A stretch of DNA of 64,000 bases, from assembly GCA_034359265.1 (NCBI GenBank), contig CP136898.1, positions 1,800,501 through 1,864,500 on the forward strand, written 5' to 3'. The notes under the pieces were generated by a model. It was not told the DNA's origin. It made no database searches and was given only the letters and a program-made list of their open reading frames with translations. Positions 22,811-33,929 of this stretch are shown here, piece after piece (the first letter of the stretch is position 1; each line of letters opens with the position of its first letter). Source of the DNA: Canna indica. Lineage: Eukaryota > Streptophyta > Magnoliopsida > Zingiberales > Cannaceae. Both the position numbers and the translations under genes were made by a program.

Positions 22811-24456
22811 ATTGTCAACAAACAAAAATGCATGTGTTCCATGTTTCGCTCCCATGCATTCCCTTCCCTAGTATACGTAGGGCAAGTAATTAATCAATAT
22901 ATTAAACTATCATGTCAGCGATCGTACGCAATATTCCTAGACTGTTCAACATCTCCGATGGAGGGGATTCTTCCGACACCATCTGCTGTTTCAATGGCTA
23001 CGTCAACTCCAAGGGCGTCTTCCTCGACGACAACCCTTTCGAGTACTCCGTTCCCCTCCTCCTTTTCGACATCTCCTTCTTCTTGGCCGCCAACACCACC
23101 CATTACGTCCTCAAGCGCCTCAGCTAGTACTCTCGGTTTGTTGCCGAGCTTGGTCTAAGAATTACTTCCCTTGATTGATTCTAAATTCTAATGTTCAGGA
23201 TAAATTGTGAATTAGGAGCCCTTGATTCATTTTATTTTTTCAATTTAGACTGGCATACTTCTCGGCCCGTCGGTGATTGGGCAAAGCGAGACATTTCGTC
23301 GAACACTGTTCCTGAAATGGGTACACTTAGTCCTCGACGTCATTTCGCTCGTTAGTCTCGCCTTCTTCATGTTCACTGTCGGCGTGAAGACCAATCTCAG
23401 CCTTCTCCGGAAGCCGAGGAAGCATAGCCTAGCGATCGGGGCGGCTAGCTCGATCCTCCCCTTTGCACTCACTTTGAGCTTGTACTATTTGCTGAAGCCT
23501 TCCTTCCCTAACAACCTCTGCAACAGCCCGCTTCTTTTCATGATCACCGCGCGCCTCTCCTTCTCCTCCTTCCCGGTGCTGGCGCCCGCCTTGGGCGAGC
23601 TTCAGCTGCTCAACTCTGAGCTCGGCCTCATCGTCATGTCGGCCTCCTTGGTCAGCGACATTGCGGATTGGGTGGTGAGCACACTGGCCACCTCCTGGAC
23701 GATGCTATTCGAGGCAAAGACCCCCGTGGCAGCCGTAGGCATCATAGCTTCGGTAGTGTCCATCGTGTTGTTCTTGATGTTCGTCGTGAGACCCTCGGCG
23801 AAGTGGTCGGTGAGTCGTATGCCGGCTGGGGAGGCGATGGCGGAGTGTCACTTCACGTTGCTGATGTTGGCGGCTCTGCTAATGTCGTTCGTGACACAGA
23901 CGTTGGGGTTAAACTTGTCCAGTGGGGCAGACGTTGACGGAAAAGCTGGAGCCGCTATGCATGGGCTTGTTCTTGCCCTTGTACTTGGTGCTTGCTGGTT
24001 ATCGAACAAACTTGAATGAGTTGAAGAGTGTGGTTCAGTGGGGAGTCATTGAGCTGGTGGTGCTTGTCTGCTTCTTTTCGAAGCTCATCGGCACTGTGGT
24101 GATGTATCACTACCTGCACATGTCGATGAACGATGCCTTCTCTTTGGGGCTCATGCTCAACAATCAACATCAAGGGAATCTCCACCTTTAACATATATGC
24201 ATCGGGCAATCGTCAAGTAATTAATTAGAAACCACTATATTTCTTTTTCTACATAATTTATAATTGATGTTAATTAATTAATTATTATTTGGTGAGCTCG
24301 CAGATAGCTTCTATTGAGCACTTCTCCGTGCTGACGATATCGATGTTGGTGATCATGGCAGCTGTCATGCCATTGATCAAGCTATTGTACAATCCAAAGA
24401 TGCACTAAGTGACACGGAAGCGGCGTACCGTCGAACACACGAGGCATAAGTCTACG

Positions 24457-24670
24457 AATAAAACTTCTATGGAGCCCCTCCTATGAGTGAACCTAGGTTT
24501 ACTAACATTGAACCTAGTATAATTTATACTGAACTTAAAGTAAGAGTGAACCTATGTTGCAAATGAATGAACCTAGCATTTTTACTTCAGGTTCAATATT
24601 AATGATCATAGGTTCAATGTTAGTAAACCTAGGTTCACTCATAGGAGGGGCTCCATAGAAGTTTTTTTCC
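24457..24670. mobile_element. Mutator-type MITE with 57-bp perfect inverted repeats
   Basis: A 214-bp element inside the CHX pseudogene. Perfect 57-bp terminal inverted repeats lie at 24460-24516 and 24609-24665 (starting AAAACTTCTATGGAGCCCCT), joined by about 90 bp of AT-rich loop. AAGTCTACG occurs on both sides (24448-24456, 24671-24679) and occurs once in the intact sister gene, so it is a 9-bp target duplication. A 9-bp duplication with long inverted repeats points to the Mutator superfamily. Confidence 0.92.
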
Positions 24671-25382
24671 AAGTCTACGGTAGGCTTTATGGCCTGTGTT
24701 CACAACGAGGACCACATTGCCCCTCTCCTCAACCTCGTCGAAATCGCCCACAGCAGCCATGAGCACTCGACCGCCTTCTCCCTCACTCTCCTCCACCTCC
24801 TCGAACTCACCGGCCACTCTGCCGTCGTACTCCATCGCTACAAGCAGAACGCCGACGACAACGTCCCCACCTCCATCGACCGCATCGTCAATGCCTACCG
24901 TTGCTTCGAGCAGCAAAACTCGCAGCAAGTGTACATTACCCTGCTCACCTACGTGGTCGTCTCCCCTTACTCCACCCTGTTCAACGACGTTTGCTACCTC
25001 GCCCTCATTCGCAAGATTTGCCTCATCCTCGTCCCCTTCCACAAGAGCTTTGATGGCGCTCAGCAGACAGTGAACCACGCTTTCCAGTCCCTCAACCACG
25101 ATGTTCTCGCCTATGCCCCTTGCTATGTTGCCATCCTCGTCGACCGTAGCCTCCATACCGCCACGCGGGCCCAGACCAACCAGGTCCTCCAACGCATCGC
25201 CCTCTTCTTCCTCGGCGGTCCTAACGACCGTGAGGCCCTTGCCCTGGCTTCTCGGATGGCCAACAACCTCTATATTAGCCTCACTATCGTTAGCTTCCTT
25301 TGCCAGATCGGCGATCCTAAGTTACCGAAAGACAAGCACAAGGATGAGGAAAGAAAGCTGGATGACGCGGCAATACCCTATT

Positions 25383-25770
25383 GTTGATAGTGACCACCCG
25401 TAGAACTTCACGCTCTAGACGTCGTGGATCCTGAACGTAAGAGAGATATGTTAAAATCCCATATTGGTTGAGGTTGTGGTCTAGATAACCTTTAAATATA
25501 TTGGACAATCCCCCATTTGAATTAGCTTTTGGGGTGGAGTTAGGTTCAATGCTATTTTCTAATATGGTATCAGAGCCAAACTTATGGTTGAGAGTGGGCC
25601 ACCTGCAAAACTTCACGCTTCAGATATGGATCCTGGGCGTGAAGGGGGGGGTGTTAAAGTTCCACATTATTTGAGGTTGTGGTCTAGATAGTCTTTAAAT
25701 AGATTGGACAATCCTCCATCTTTGAGCTAACTTTTGGGGTGGAGTTAGGTTCGAGACTGATTTTCTAACA
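25383..25770 (+). mobile_element. Tandem TRIM (miniature LTR retrotransposon)
   Basis: Two near-identical short LTRs, 25449-25564 (116 bp) and 25652-25770 (119 bp), start TGTTAAA and end TA/CA. Directly after the first is TGGTATCAGAGCC (25565-25577), a primer-binding site complementary to initiator tRNA-Met. Directly before the second is a G-rich polypurine tract (25641-25651). The internal part is only about 75 bp. A second copy of the internal part (about 25383-25448) precedes the first LTR, so the locus is a partial tandem whose leftmost LTR is lost. No target duplication is clear. Confidence 0.85.
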
Positions 25771-26504
25771 AATAGAGAGGTTTTGGAAGTTGCAGGAAAA
25801 TAATGAGAAACTAGAGTGCGTGGAGAAGCTGGTGGTGGACGGTTAAGGGACGACGGCGGTGATACGAGGGATGAGAGATAAATATGATCGGATGATAGTG
25901 GGGATGAGGAAGGGGATGGATTCAGTGTTGACAACAGGGTTAATAGAGCGGAGTGAGTGCTCGGAGCTGGGGATCATCGGAGATATGCTCGCAGTAGCAG
26001 ACTTCGCAGACAATGTGTCGATACTAGTGCAGCAACAAAATCGGTACCGTCGCAATATTGATGACGTGGATCAAACGATGAACATGATTCATGGAGTGGG
26101 GCCCAAAAGGGATATGCATGGAGTCTCTGTACAAAGATCAAGACTAAGTTTGTAGTTCTTTTTCACTAAATTCTTGCCTAATTAATTTAGGCTATTTTTT
26201 TTAAAAAAATAAAAATTGTTGTATGTTTTTGTAGTTCATGTATGATTTTGGTTCTGATTATACAAATTAATAGGTATAGATTTAATCTACCAAACATTAT
26301 ATATATATAGCTAGGAAGGTTCAAATTATTTACTTAAAATTAAATTAATTGCATTAGTTACTCTTGACTTTCTCTGAAGCAGTGTTGGAATATAATTTGT
26401 ATCTAGCAAGTAATTAATGTTTGACAAAGAAATTATAATGGCTGCCGTCTAATAATTAGCTTAGCTTTGAACTATCTCTTCAATCAGTATTGATATATAT
26501 ATAT

Positions 26505-27830
26505 ATTAGAGTGTGTTTAGTTAGATGGAGTGAATTTATAAATAATAGGAATACACAAAGAATAAGAATAGTATTACATTATTTGATTTACTTTATTTTG
26601 ATTAGAATAAGGAATAAATAAAAAATATAAAGTTAAATGACTAAAATACATTTCTTAATAAAATTGAATATATTTGATTATAATAATATTATGTAATATA
26701 ATTTATTATAACTAACAATAATATAATAAAAATATGAAAATTAATGTAAAATGATTTTTTAAATTTATTTTATTGAATATTTTTTACTTATAATGATATT
26801 ATATATTATAATTTATTGTAGTTAAAATTAATATAATAAAAATATTAAATCAATGTAAAATAATTTAAATTTTTTTATTGAATATATTTATTTTTAAATA
26901 ATTTTTTATATTATATTTATTATAAATAATAAATAATAAATAATATGATAAAATTAAATTAAATTAAATTTGAACCCCATGCCGGTCTAGATACCACCTA
27001 CTTCCTCATTGGCATAAGCAGAATCAGGTGATCCGACGATTTTGTTGTTCATAGATTCATCTTCATATAAGAGATTTAATTGGTTTTCCACTACTTCGCC
27101 AGCATCTGACACCTAAATGAAGCAGGGGAGAAGAGATGAATTGAAAGACTATGTCCCAGCGCTAGAAGGAAAATAGGGGAAGGATGTGCCTTCCATCGTC
27201 AATCGAAAGTAGGTCTTCGGTATCGCATTCTCCTTGATCAAGGTCAACGGCATTTGGTTGCAGCATCTTTGAGGTCATAGACGACATGTTTAGGTCTTCC
27301 TCTACGAGAGGCATCCAAGACGCCAAAGACGTTATCTCTAGCGTCAACGCCAGAGATGCCCTCTTTGGCGAGAGCGCACAAAGACACTAACTCTAGCGTC
27401 TCTGTGTGAGAGGAGACGCCAAAGATGTCAACCGTCTTTACATCTCTATGCGAGATGCCTCTCGCACACGAACTGACATCTTTGTGCGAGAGGAGACACT
27501 AGAGACAATCGTCTCTAACATCGACATTAGAAATGTCATCACTAGTGTCGATGCCTGATGTCGAGGTGCAGATGTCGAGGTGCATAGATGCGAAAGGAAT
27601 GGATGAGAATAGTGTAATATTTCATCTGGAATAGATTAAGAATGCTATTTCCCACCTCAAAGTAGGGAATAGTATTCCTTATACATAAGAAATGTTATTC
27701 CTTAAGTATTCATGGGCCCAACTTATTCTGAATTAATTATTTGCAACCAAACAAATGAATAAATAGGATTCCAATAATAATATTTAATTCCTTATTTATT
27801 CCTTTGAACCAAATGCTACCTTAGCTAGTA
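26505..27830. mobile_element. Probable non-autonomous hAT-like transposon with GC-rich insert
   Basis: The ends (GTGTTTAGTTAGATGGAGTG on the left; TCCTTTGAACCAAATGCTACC on the right) and subterminal AATAGGAATA/GAATAAG motifs resemble the element at 41959-42627. Between AT-rich arms lies a GC-richer block, about 27100-27600, dense in short direct and inverted repeats built from AGAGACGCC/GGCGTCTCT-like words. One is the 11-bp perfect hairpin CCTCTCGCACA...TGTGCGAGAGG (27458-27468 and 27483-27493). No protein is encoded. The ends are imperfect and no clean target duplication was found. Confidence 0.5.
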
Positions 27831-29950
27831 GTTATGTTTTGTATGGCAGATTTTTCTTAGGAGAATTAATTATCAAGTCTGTTCTTTTACTATTTTAAGA
27901 AACAAACATATATATAATTTCGTTAGTTGTGTATATTTTTAAGGTAGAAAATTGTTGTTGTCCAATATTCATTTGCAAAAAAAATATGATGAACGCATCA
28001 AAAACAATGCTTCAATATGATACAACATGGCTCTTTCCTAATTATAATTCTAATTTGGAAATAAAAATGCGCTGGTACAATAGTACAAGTTCGAAAAATT
28101 ACGATAATATAATATCGTTATATCCTAAAACTTAAATGACTTTTTTGTTTTCATTCAATATCTCTCGTATCACGTTGACCCAGCGATAAATCATCGACAA
28201 TACTAAATAATGTTATGCGAAATGAATAATAGATTGTTCGTTATAATATCTTGTACAATTTTATATTATAGTGACTAGTCTTATATATTGTTACAGACGA
28301 AACAAACAAATTCATATATGTTGTATCCATTTGAGTATATGAGTATTATTGACATCATAATATTTTAAATATCTATCTCACTTTTTGATTTGTGCATGGT
28401 GTGTTCGTGTGATCATTGTGATACACACATTTTAAAGCAAAATTATTAATGGTAAAAAAGTTAGGATAGCTAGTAAGAATTCCTAATCTACTTAATTAAA
28501 TAGTGGACTCGAGTAGTACTTTGGGTTTGACCGAATCAGGCCTACAAAACGCGCGCTTTATACTCGATCATGAATCGAACTCAAGTCAAGTCAAACACAA
28601 CTTAGTCCGGAAGTTCCACCTAACCATACAAAAATACTTACGTCCTCATTGATTAATTATTACATGAAGAGGAAGGGAGAGGGAGACGGAGGGAGACATT
28701 GTTTCGAGGTGTGTAATATATCATTTTAATCTCATATTGGGAGAGTATTGGCTGTTATATTAATTAATAAGATTTGATAGACACCATACTATTAATTAAT
28801 TTTAGTTTAAGCATTAGCTCAATGACTTATGAAGTCGATGAGCCATAATTGGTATCACATCAGGATAAAGAGCTAGCTATTGAGCTTACATGTTATTGAT
28901 CAAAGTGTGTGGTTCCTATGTTATATGTTGATTCAACTTTAATTTTGACCATGAGATCAACACTCAAGTGAGAATAATTAATTTCAACTCAACCATATAG
29001 AACCAACGGTTAAGGTCTATGAAAATGTGTGATAAGATATATAATAAGCTATTAGGCTAGATCTCACGTATCTTTGACTAATTAAGGTGCGCATGATGTG
29101 ATATATATACATTGATTTGGGTCTTGAAAGGAATCTCAAAATTCAAAGGTAAATAATTAACTTCAACTTAAACATCTCAGCTTAACTATTTTAATTAGGC
29201 TAAGCATATAAAATCGACGCAGGAGGTGCATGGTGCTAGCTGAGTGCCGACGTAAAGAAGGGAAGAGATCAAATAATTAAAGTTGAAAATTTTGGGAGAG
29301 GCATGATGAAATTAGGGCTACGTGGAGGATGCGTCGAAAATTAGTTTTCGAGCTTCAGTTTGGTCACAAAATGCTACTTTGAACTCAGTGGACCGACCGG
29401 TGTATTAATGGACTACACATGATAATCTTATACGTGGAAATACTTTATAAAAAAATGTCAAATTCTCCTAATTGATATCTCTAATAATTCTTACAATACT
29501 CACATTTAATAAAGTGCTCATGATTGTTGATAAAATTATAACTCATGTCATTGCCAATAATTAGAAAAATTATTAAGCATATTTTTAGAAGAATATAACA
29601 ACACTCATAGTTTATTTCTCTTCTAATAACAACTTTTTAATTGTATTTAAATTCAATATTAATTATTATTATTATTTGCCTAGATATTTAAACTTCACTC
29701 AAAGGTCACCTTCCAATTAATTAAATAATTTTTAATCATATACTAATGAGTTTGGATATCTACTTATATTCTTAAATGTCATTGTGTAAGACTAAGGCCT
29801 TATATATCAGGTGCAGTCGGCTACACCAAACCTAATGCATCTGGAGTTCGATCCTAGTAAGACCACTGACTTTTTATTTTGTTTAAAAACAACTCCTAAA
29901 TTGTACTCAAATCTCAAATATGGGAGACTGGGGGGCAATCAATTAATTCC
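27831..29950. other. Intergenic AT-rich DNA before the intact CHX gene
   Basis: No gene recognised. The sequence is AT-rich with TTAATTAA-type runs. Around 28500-28620 it is richer in GACTCGA/CAAGTCAAGTC words but shows no defined ends. Confidence 0.5.
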
Positions 29951-29997
29951 TTGACCAATTAAGTACAAAATTTACAATGTCAACGGTCAAAGGTCAA
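29951..29997. promoter_or_regulatory. W-box cluster upstream of the intact CHX gene
   Basis: TTGACC at 29951-29956, and GGTCAA at 29985-29990 and 29992-29997. This gives three WRKY-type cores 146-192 bp before the ATG. The block CAACGGTCAA is shared with the palindrome in the WRKY promoter and with the CHX pseudogene promoter. A role in WRKY-controlled expression is inference. Confidence 0.6.
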
Positions 29998-30142
29998 CTT
30001 TCAACCAACAAATGCGCGAACACAGTAATGCGTCATCCATCTTTCTCTCCCATCCCACGCAACAATTAATAGCTAATTCCACACTACTTTTCCCCTCCTT
30101 TAGCTCGCGCAGAAAAAAGAAACAAGAAGAAAGAAAACTTCA

Positions 30143-32785
30143 ATGCCAATTCTCCCTTCCGTTCGTGTGGTCAACAGCTCAGGGAATGACACCATCTGCT
30201 ATGACGATAGCTACCTCAACTCCAAGGGCGTATTCCTCGGCGACGACCCTTTTAAGTTTGCCGTTCCCCTAGTCCTCTTCGATGTCGCCCTCATGTTCTT
30301 GGTTGCCAACGCCACCCATTACGCCCTCAAGCACCTCGGCCAGTCGCGGTTCGTCGCCGAGCTTCTTGTAAGCATTGCGTTATACATATGCACATTTGAT
30401 TTTGTATATTAATTAATTATTTTGATCTCGTGTATATGCTTTATGAAGACAGTGCCGATGTTGTTTTGTAGGCCGGCATAATTCTAGGGCCATCGGTGAT
30501 CGGAAAAAGTTTGGCATTTCATCGAACATTTTTTCCTAGATGGATACACCCAGTCCTCGACACCTTGTCTCTCCTCGGCCTCGTCTTCTTCATGTTCACT
30601 GTCGGCGTGAAGACCAACCTTAGCCTCCTTCGGAAGCCGGGAAGGCGCAGCTTGGCCATCGGCGCTGCGAGCACTTTCCTTCCCTTGGTTCTCAGCTTAG
30701 CCTTGTACTTCTTGCTCAAGCCGTCGTTTCCTAACAACCTCCGTGATGGCCCGCTTGTTTACATCACCGCGGGACGCCTCTCCCTCTCGTCCTTTGCAGT
30801 GGTGGCGGCTGCCTTGGACGAGCTTCAGCTACTGAACTCCGAGCTCGGCCGCATCGCCATGTCGGCCTCCTTGGTCAGCGATGTTTCCTACTGGACCGTG
30901 AGCACATTGGTGAATTCCGGCTTGAAAGTAACCGAGGCAAAGACAGCCGTGGAAGCCATCGGGACCGTTGCATCTATAGTGCTGATTCTCCTGTTCCTGA
31001 TGCTCGTGGCGAGACCATTGGTTTTGTGGTCAGTGAAGCACACGCCGGCGGGGGAGCCGATGGTGGAGTGGCACTTCATGGTGCTAGTTCTGACGTCTCT
31101 AATGATGTCATTTACGACGCAGGCTTTGGGATACAACGTGATCATCGGGCCGCTAATTCTAGGGCTAACCATTCCCGGGGGGGTGCCGGTGGGGCAGACG
31201 TTGACGGAGAAGCTGGAGCCAGTCTGCATGGGCTTGTTGTTGCCCATGTACTTGACGCTCGCCGGGTATCGAACTAACTTAAACGAGCTGAAGAATTTGA
31301 TGCAGTGGGGAGTGCTTGAGCTGATGGTGGTCGTTTGCTTTCTTTCGAAGCTCATCGGCGCCGTGGTGATGTCCCGCTACTTGGACATGTCGATGAACGA
31401 TGCGCTCTCATTAGGGCTCATGCTCAACATCAGGGGAGTCGTCGAGGTTTTCATCTTCAACACTCTCGGAAGTGGTCAAGTAATTAATTATCAAATTAAA
31501 TGCTAATTTATGTTTTTTAATTATCATCACTATCTTTCTACACAATCAATTTAATGTTTAATTAAATATTTGACGCATGCAGTTAGCTACGACGGAGCAC
31601 TTCTCCGTGCTGATAATATCAATCCTGGTGATCACGGCGACCGCCACGCCGTTGATCAAGTTGCTGTACAATCCAAAGATGCACTACGTGGCGCGGAAGC
31701 GGCGCACTGTCGAGCACACGAGGCACAAGTCTACGACACACTTCATGGCCTGCGTCCACAACGAGGACCACGTCGCCCCCCTCCTCAACATCCTCGAGAT
31801 CACCCATGGCTCCCCCATTTCCCTCACTCTCCTCCACCTCATCGAACTCACCGGTCACTCCGCCGCCATGTTCCATCCCTACAAGCAGAGCATCAACTGC
31901 AACGCTCCCACCGCCTCCGACCGCATCGTCAACGCCTTCCGCTACTTCGAGAAGAAACAGTCGACGACGGAGCCGGGCGCCATAACCCTTCACCCCTACG
32001 TGGCCACCTCCCCTTACTCCACCTTGTACAACGACGTTTGCTACCTCGCCCTCGACCGCAAGATTTGCCTCATCCTCCTCCCCTTCCACAAGAGCTCCGA
32101 TGGCGCCCAGCATACGGTGAACCACTCATTCCAGTCCCTCAACCGCGACGTTCTCGCCTATGCCCCTTGCTCTGTCGCCATCCTCGTCGATCGTAGCCTC
32201 GCTACCGCCACATGCGCCCGCACCAATCACCTCCTCCACCGCATCGCCATCTACTTCCTCGGCGGCCCCGACGACCGCGAGGCCCTTGCCTTCGCTTCTC
32301 TAATGGCGAACAACCGCTCTATTGCCCTCGCCATAGTTCGGTTCCTCTACAGAAGGTGTGAGGATAACGACGAAGATAAAGAAAGGAAGCAGGACGACGC
32401 AGCAATGGATCGGGTTAGGCAACAGCACAGTGATAACGGGAATGTATACTTCATCGAGAAGCTAGTGGATGACGGAGAAGGCATGGCAGGGGTGATACGG
32501 GAGATGAGCGAAAATTTTGACCTACTAATAGTGGGGAGGAGGAAGGGGGTGGATTCAAAGTTAACGAATGGGCTATCGGAGTGGAGTGAGTTCCCCGAGT
32601 TGGGGATCGTCGGAGATATGCTTGCGGTAGCGGAGTTCACAGAGAAGATGTCCATATTGGTGGTGCAGCAACAGAACACGTATAAGGGTGGTGGTCGTGA
32701 CAGTATTGACCATGACGATGAAGTGTTGAACCATGTAGCAAATGCTGCGGAGACCGACAGGCCCGCGAGAGAAACGGGTATATAA
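30143..32785 (+). CDS. CHX-type cation/H+ antiporter, intact copy
   Basis: Membrane monovalent cation/H+ exchanger of the plant CHX (CPA2) family. Exons: 30143-30367, 30472-31479, 31583-32785, giving 811 aa, a usual CHX length. The N-terminus (NSKGVFLGDDPFKFAVPL) is the typical CHX entry to the first membrane segment. AGIILGPSVIG crosses the first intron junction. FFMFTVGVKTNLSLLRKPGR, LNSELGRIAMSASLVSD and VIIGPLILGLTIPGG lie in the multi-span domain (about residues 40-440). The rest (from about HNEDH) is a soluble cytosolic domain related to universal-stress folds, ending near VSILVVQQQN-like residues and a short charged tail. The usual SVTAFPVLARIL-like core reads SLSSFAVVAAAL here, so ion specificity should not be assumed. 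First residues and exon borders match the pseudogene sister. Confidence 0.92.
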
Positions 32786-32840
32786 CAATAAACTAAAGAC
32801 AGTACTGGCCAACTGTATGTTGTAAGTTGTCTTAGAAGTT

Positions 32841-33655
32841 TACGGCACGTTTGATCGGTGAAAATTTTTATTTTCCTAATTTTGTTTTTCACTAAAATTA
32901 AAATTATTTACGAAAACACTTATTTGATATAATATTTTTTATAAAACTGAATGAAACCAAAATAAAAATAAAAATAGTTTTTTTAATAAAAATAAAAATA
33001 CTAAAATATTATTTTCTATAGTTTCGGAGACCGTGAATTTCGTTATTGAAATAAAATAATAATTTTATAATTATAAATATATTTTTTAAAAAATAATTAA
33101 TTTAAAAATAAATTAAACTATATATAATTTTTAAAAATAAAAATAAAAATCATCAATTTCAACTCAAATTATTATCTTAAGTTTACAAATTAATTAAATC
33201 ATTTTATATTTAATTAACTCAAATCTAAATTTTAAAGTAACTCAATTTTCTTAAAGGTGGTCTATTTATAATTTAATCAAAACTAATTTTAGAAAATTAA
33301 ACTTTTTTTTAAAAAAAAATTTATAATAACTATTAGTTAATTTTTATATCCAATTGAACAAAAAAATCTTAAATTACCCATAACTTAATTAATTTTATAA
33401 CTATATTAGCAAATATTTAATTTTATAAACTATATAACTAAATATTTAATTACTACTACAAATGTTTAAGAAAAATTAATATTATTTTTTTATAACCAAA
33501 TAAATATTCACTAGTTTCAACTAACTAAAATTGATGTTGTTTTTATTAACCAAACACATTTTCAAAAATTTGAAAATTGGAAACTAAAATCAAGTTTTCA
33601 GTTTCACTAAAATCAAATCAGAAAATAATTTTCACTAACCAAATAATATCTTAGG
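32841..33655. repeat. MITE-like AT-rich element after the CHX gene
   Basis: The ends are roughly inverted (CACGTTTGATCGGTGAAAATTT on the left; TTTTCACTAACCAAATAATA on the right), and the interior is almost pure A/T with many AAAATAAAAAT runs. The overall form fits a decayed non-autonomous DNA transposon. The inverted repeats are imperfect and no target duplication was identified. Confidence 0.4.
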
Positions 33656-33929
33656 GTTTAAATCCTAATATAGTCATCTATTTTGACTTTTTATTTTTAT
33701 TTTTATTAAAATAAAATAAAAGACTGTACTGTAATTCTTTTTTTTTTGCTATATTTTATCTAGGCATTTTATATTTGTTTTTATTTCTAATTGAAAATTT
33801 ATCTAGAAATATTTTATGTTTGGAGTATTTTCCGGTTCTTTCATTTGTTACAAATTCCAATTGAATCAGATATATGGTACCAATACATTTATCTCAACAA
33901 TCCCGCTCAATTGATAACACAAAGTGCAA

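Larger units (their letters stand above)
22912..26155 (+). pseudogene. CHX-type cation/H+ antiporter pseudogene
   Basis: A dead tandem copy of the CHX gene at 30143-32785. Order of damage: exon 1 starts at 22912 but meets TAG at 23125 where the sister has Gln. The exon 1 donor is lost (GGTCTAAG for GTAAGC). A net 44-bp deletion at about 23915-23921 shifts the frame in the transmembrane domain. A further small indel sits near 24160. The last exon has TAA where the sister has Tyr, just before a MITE (24457-24670), and a TRIM (about 25383-25770) splits the cytosolic C-terminal domain. Homology then resumes from about 25775 to 26150. The remaining segments are still clearly CHX (FFMFTVGVKTNLSLLRKP; LNSELG; LTEKLEPLCMGL). 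Any product would be truncated before the transport domain is complete. Confidence 0.93.

Noticed and set aside
24635..25192. Open frame of 185 codons on the minus strand
   Set aside because: It is the shadow of the GC-rich CHX C-terminal exon; a similar shadow exists at 31619-32125 in the intact copy.
31570..32196. Overlapping 208-codon frame rich in Pro, Arg and His
   Set aside because: A shifted frame of the CHX last exon with compositional bias only.
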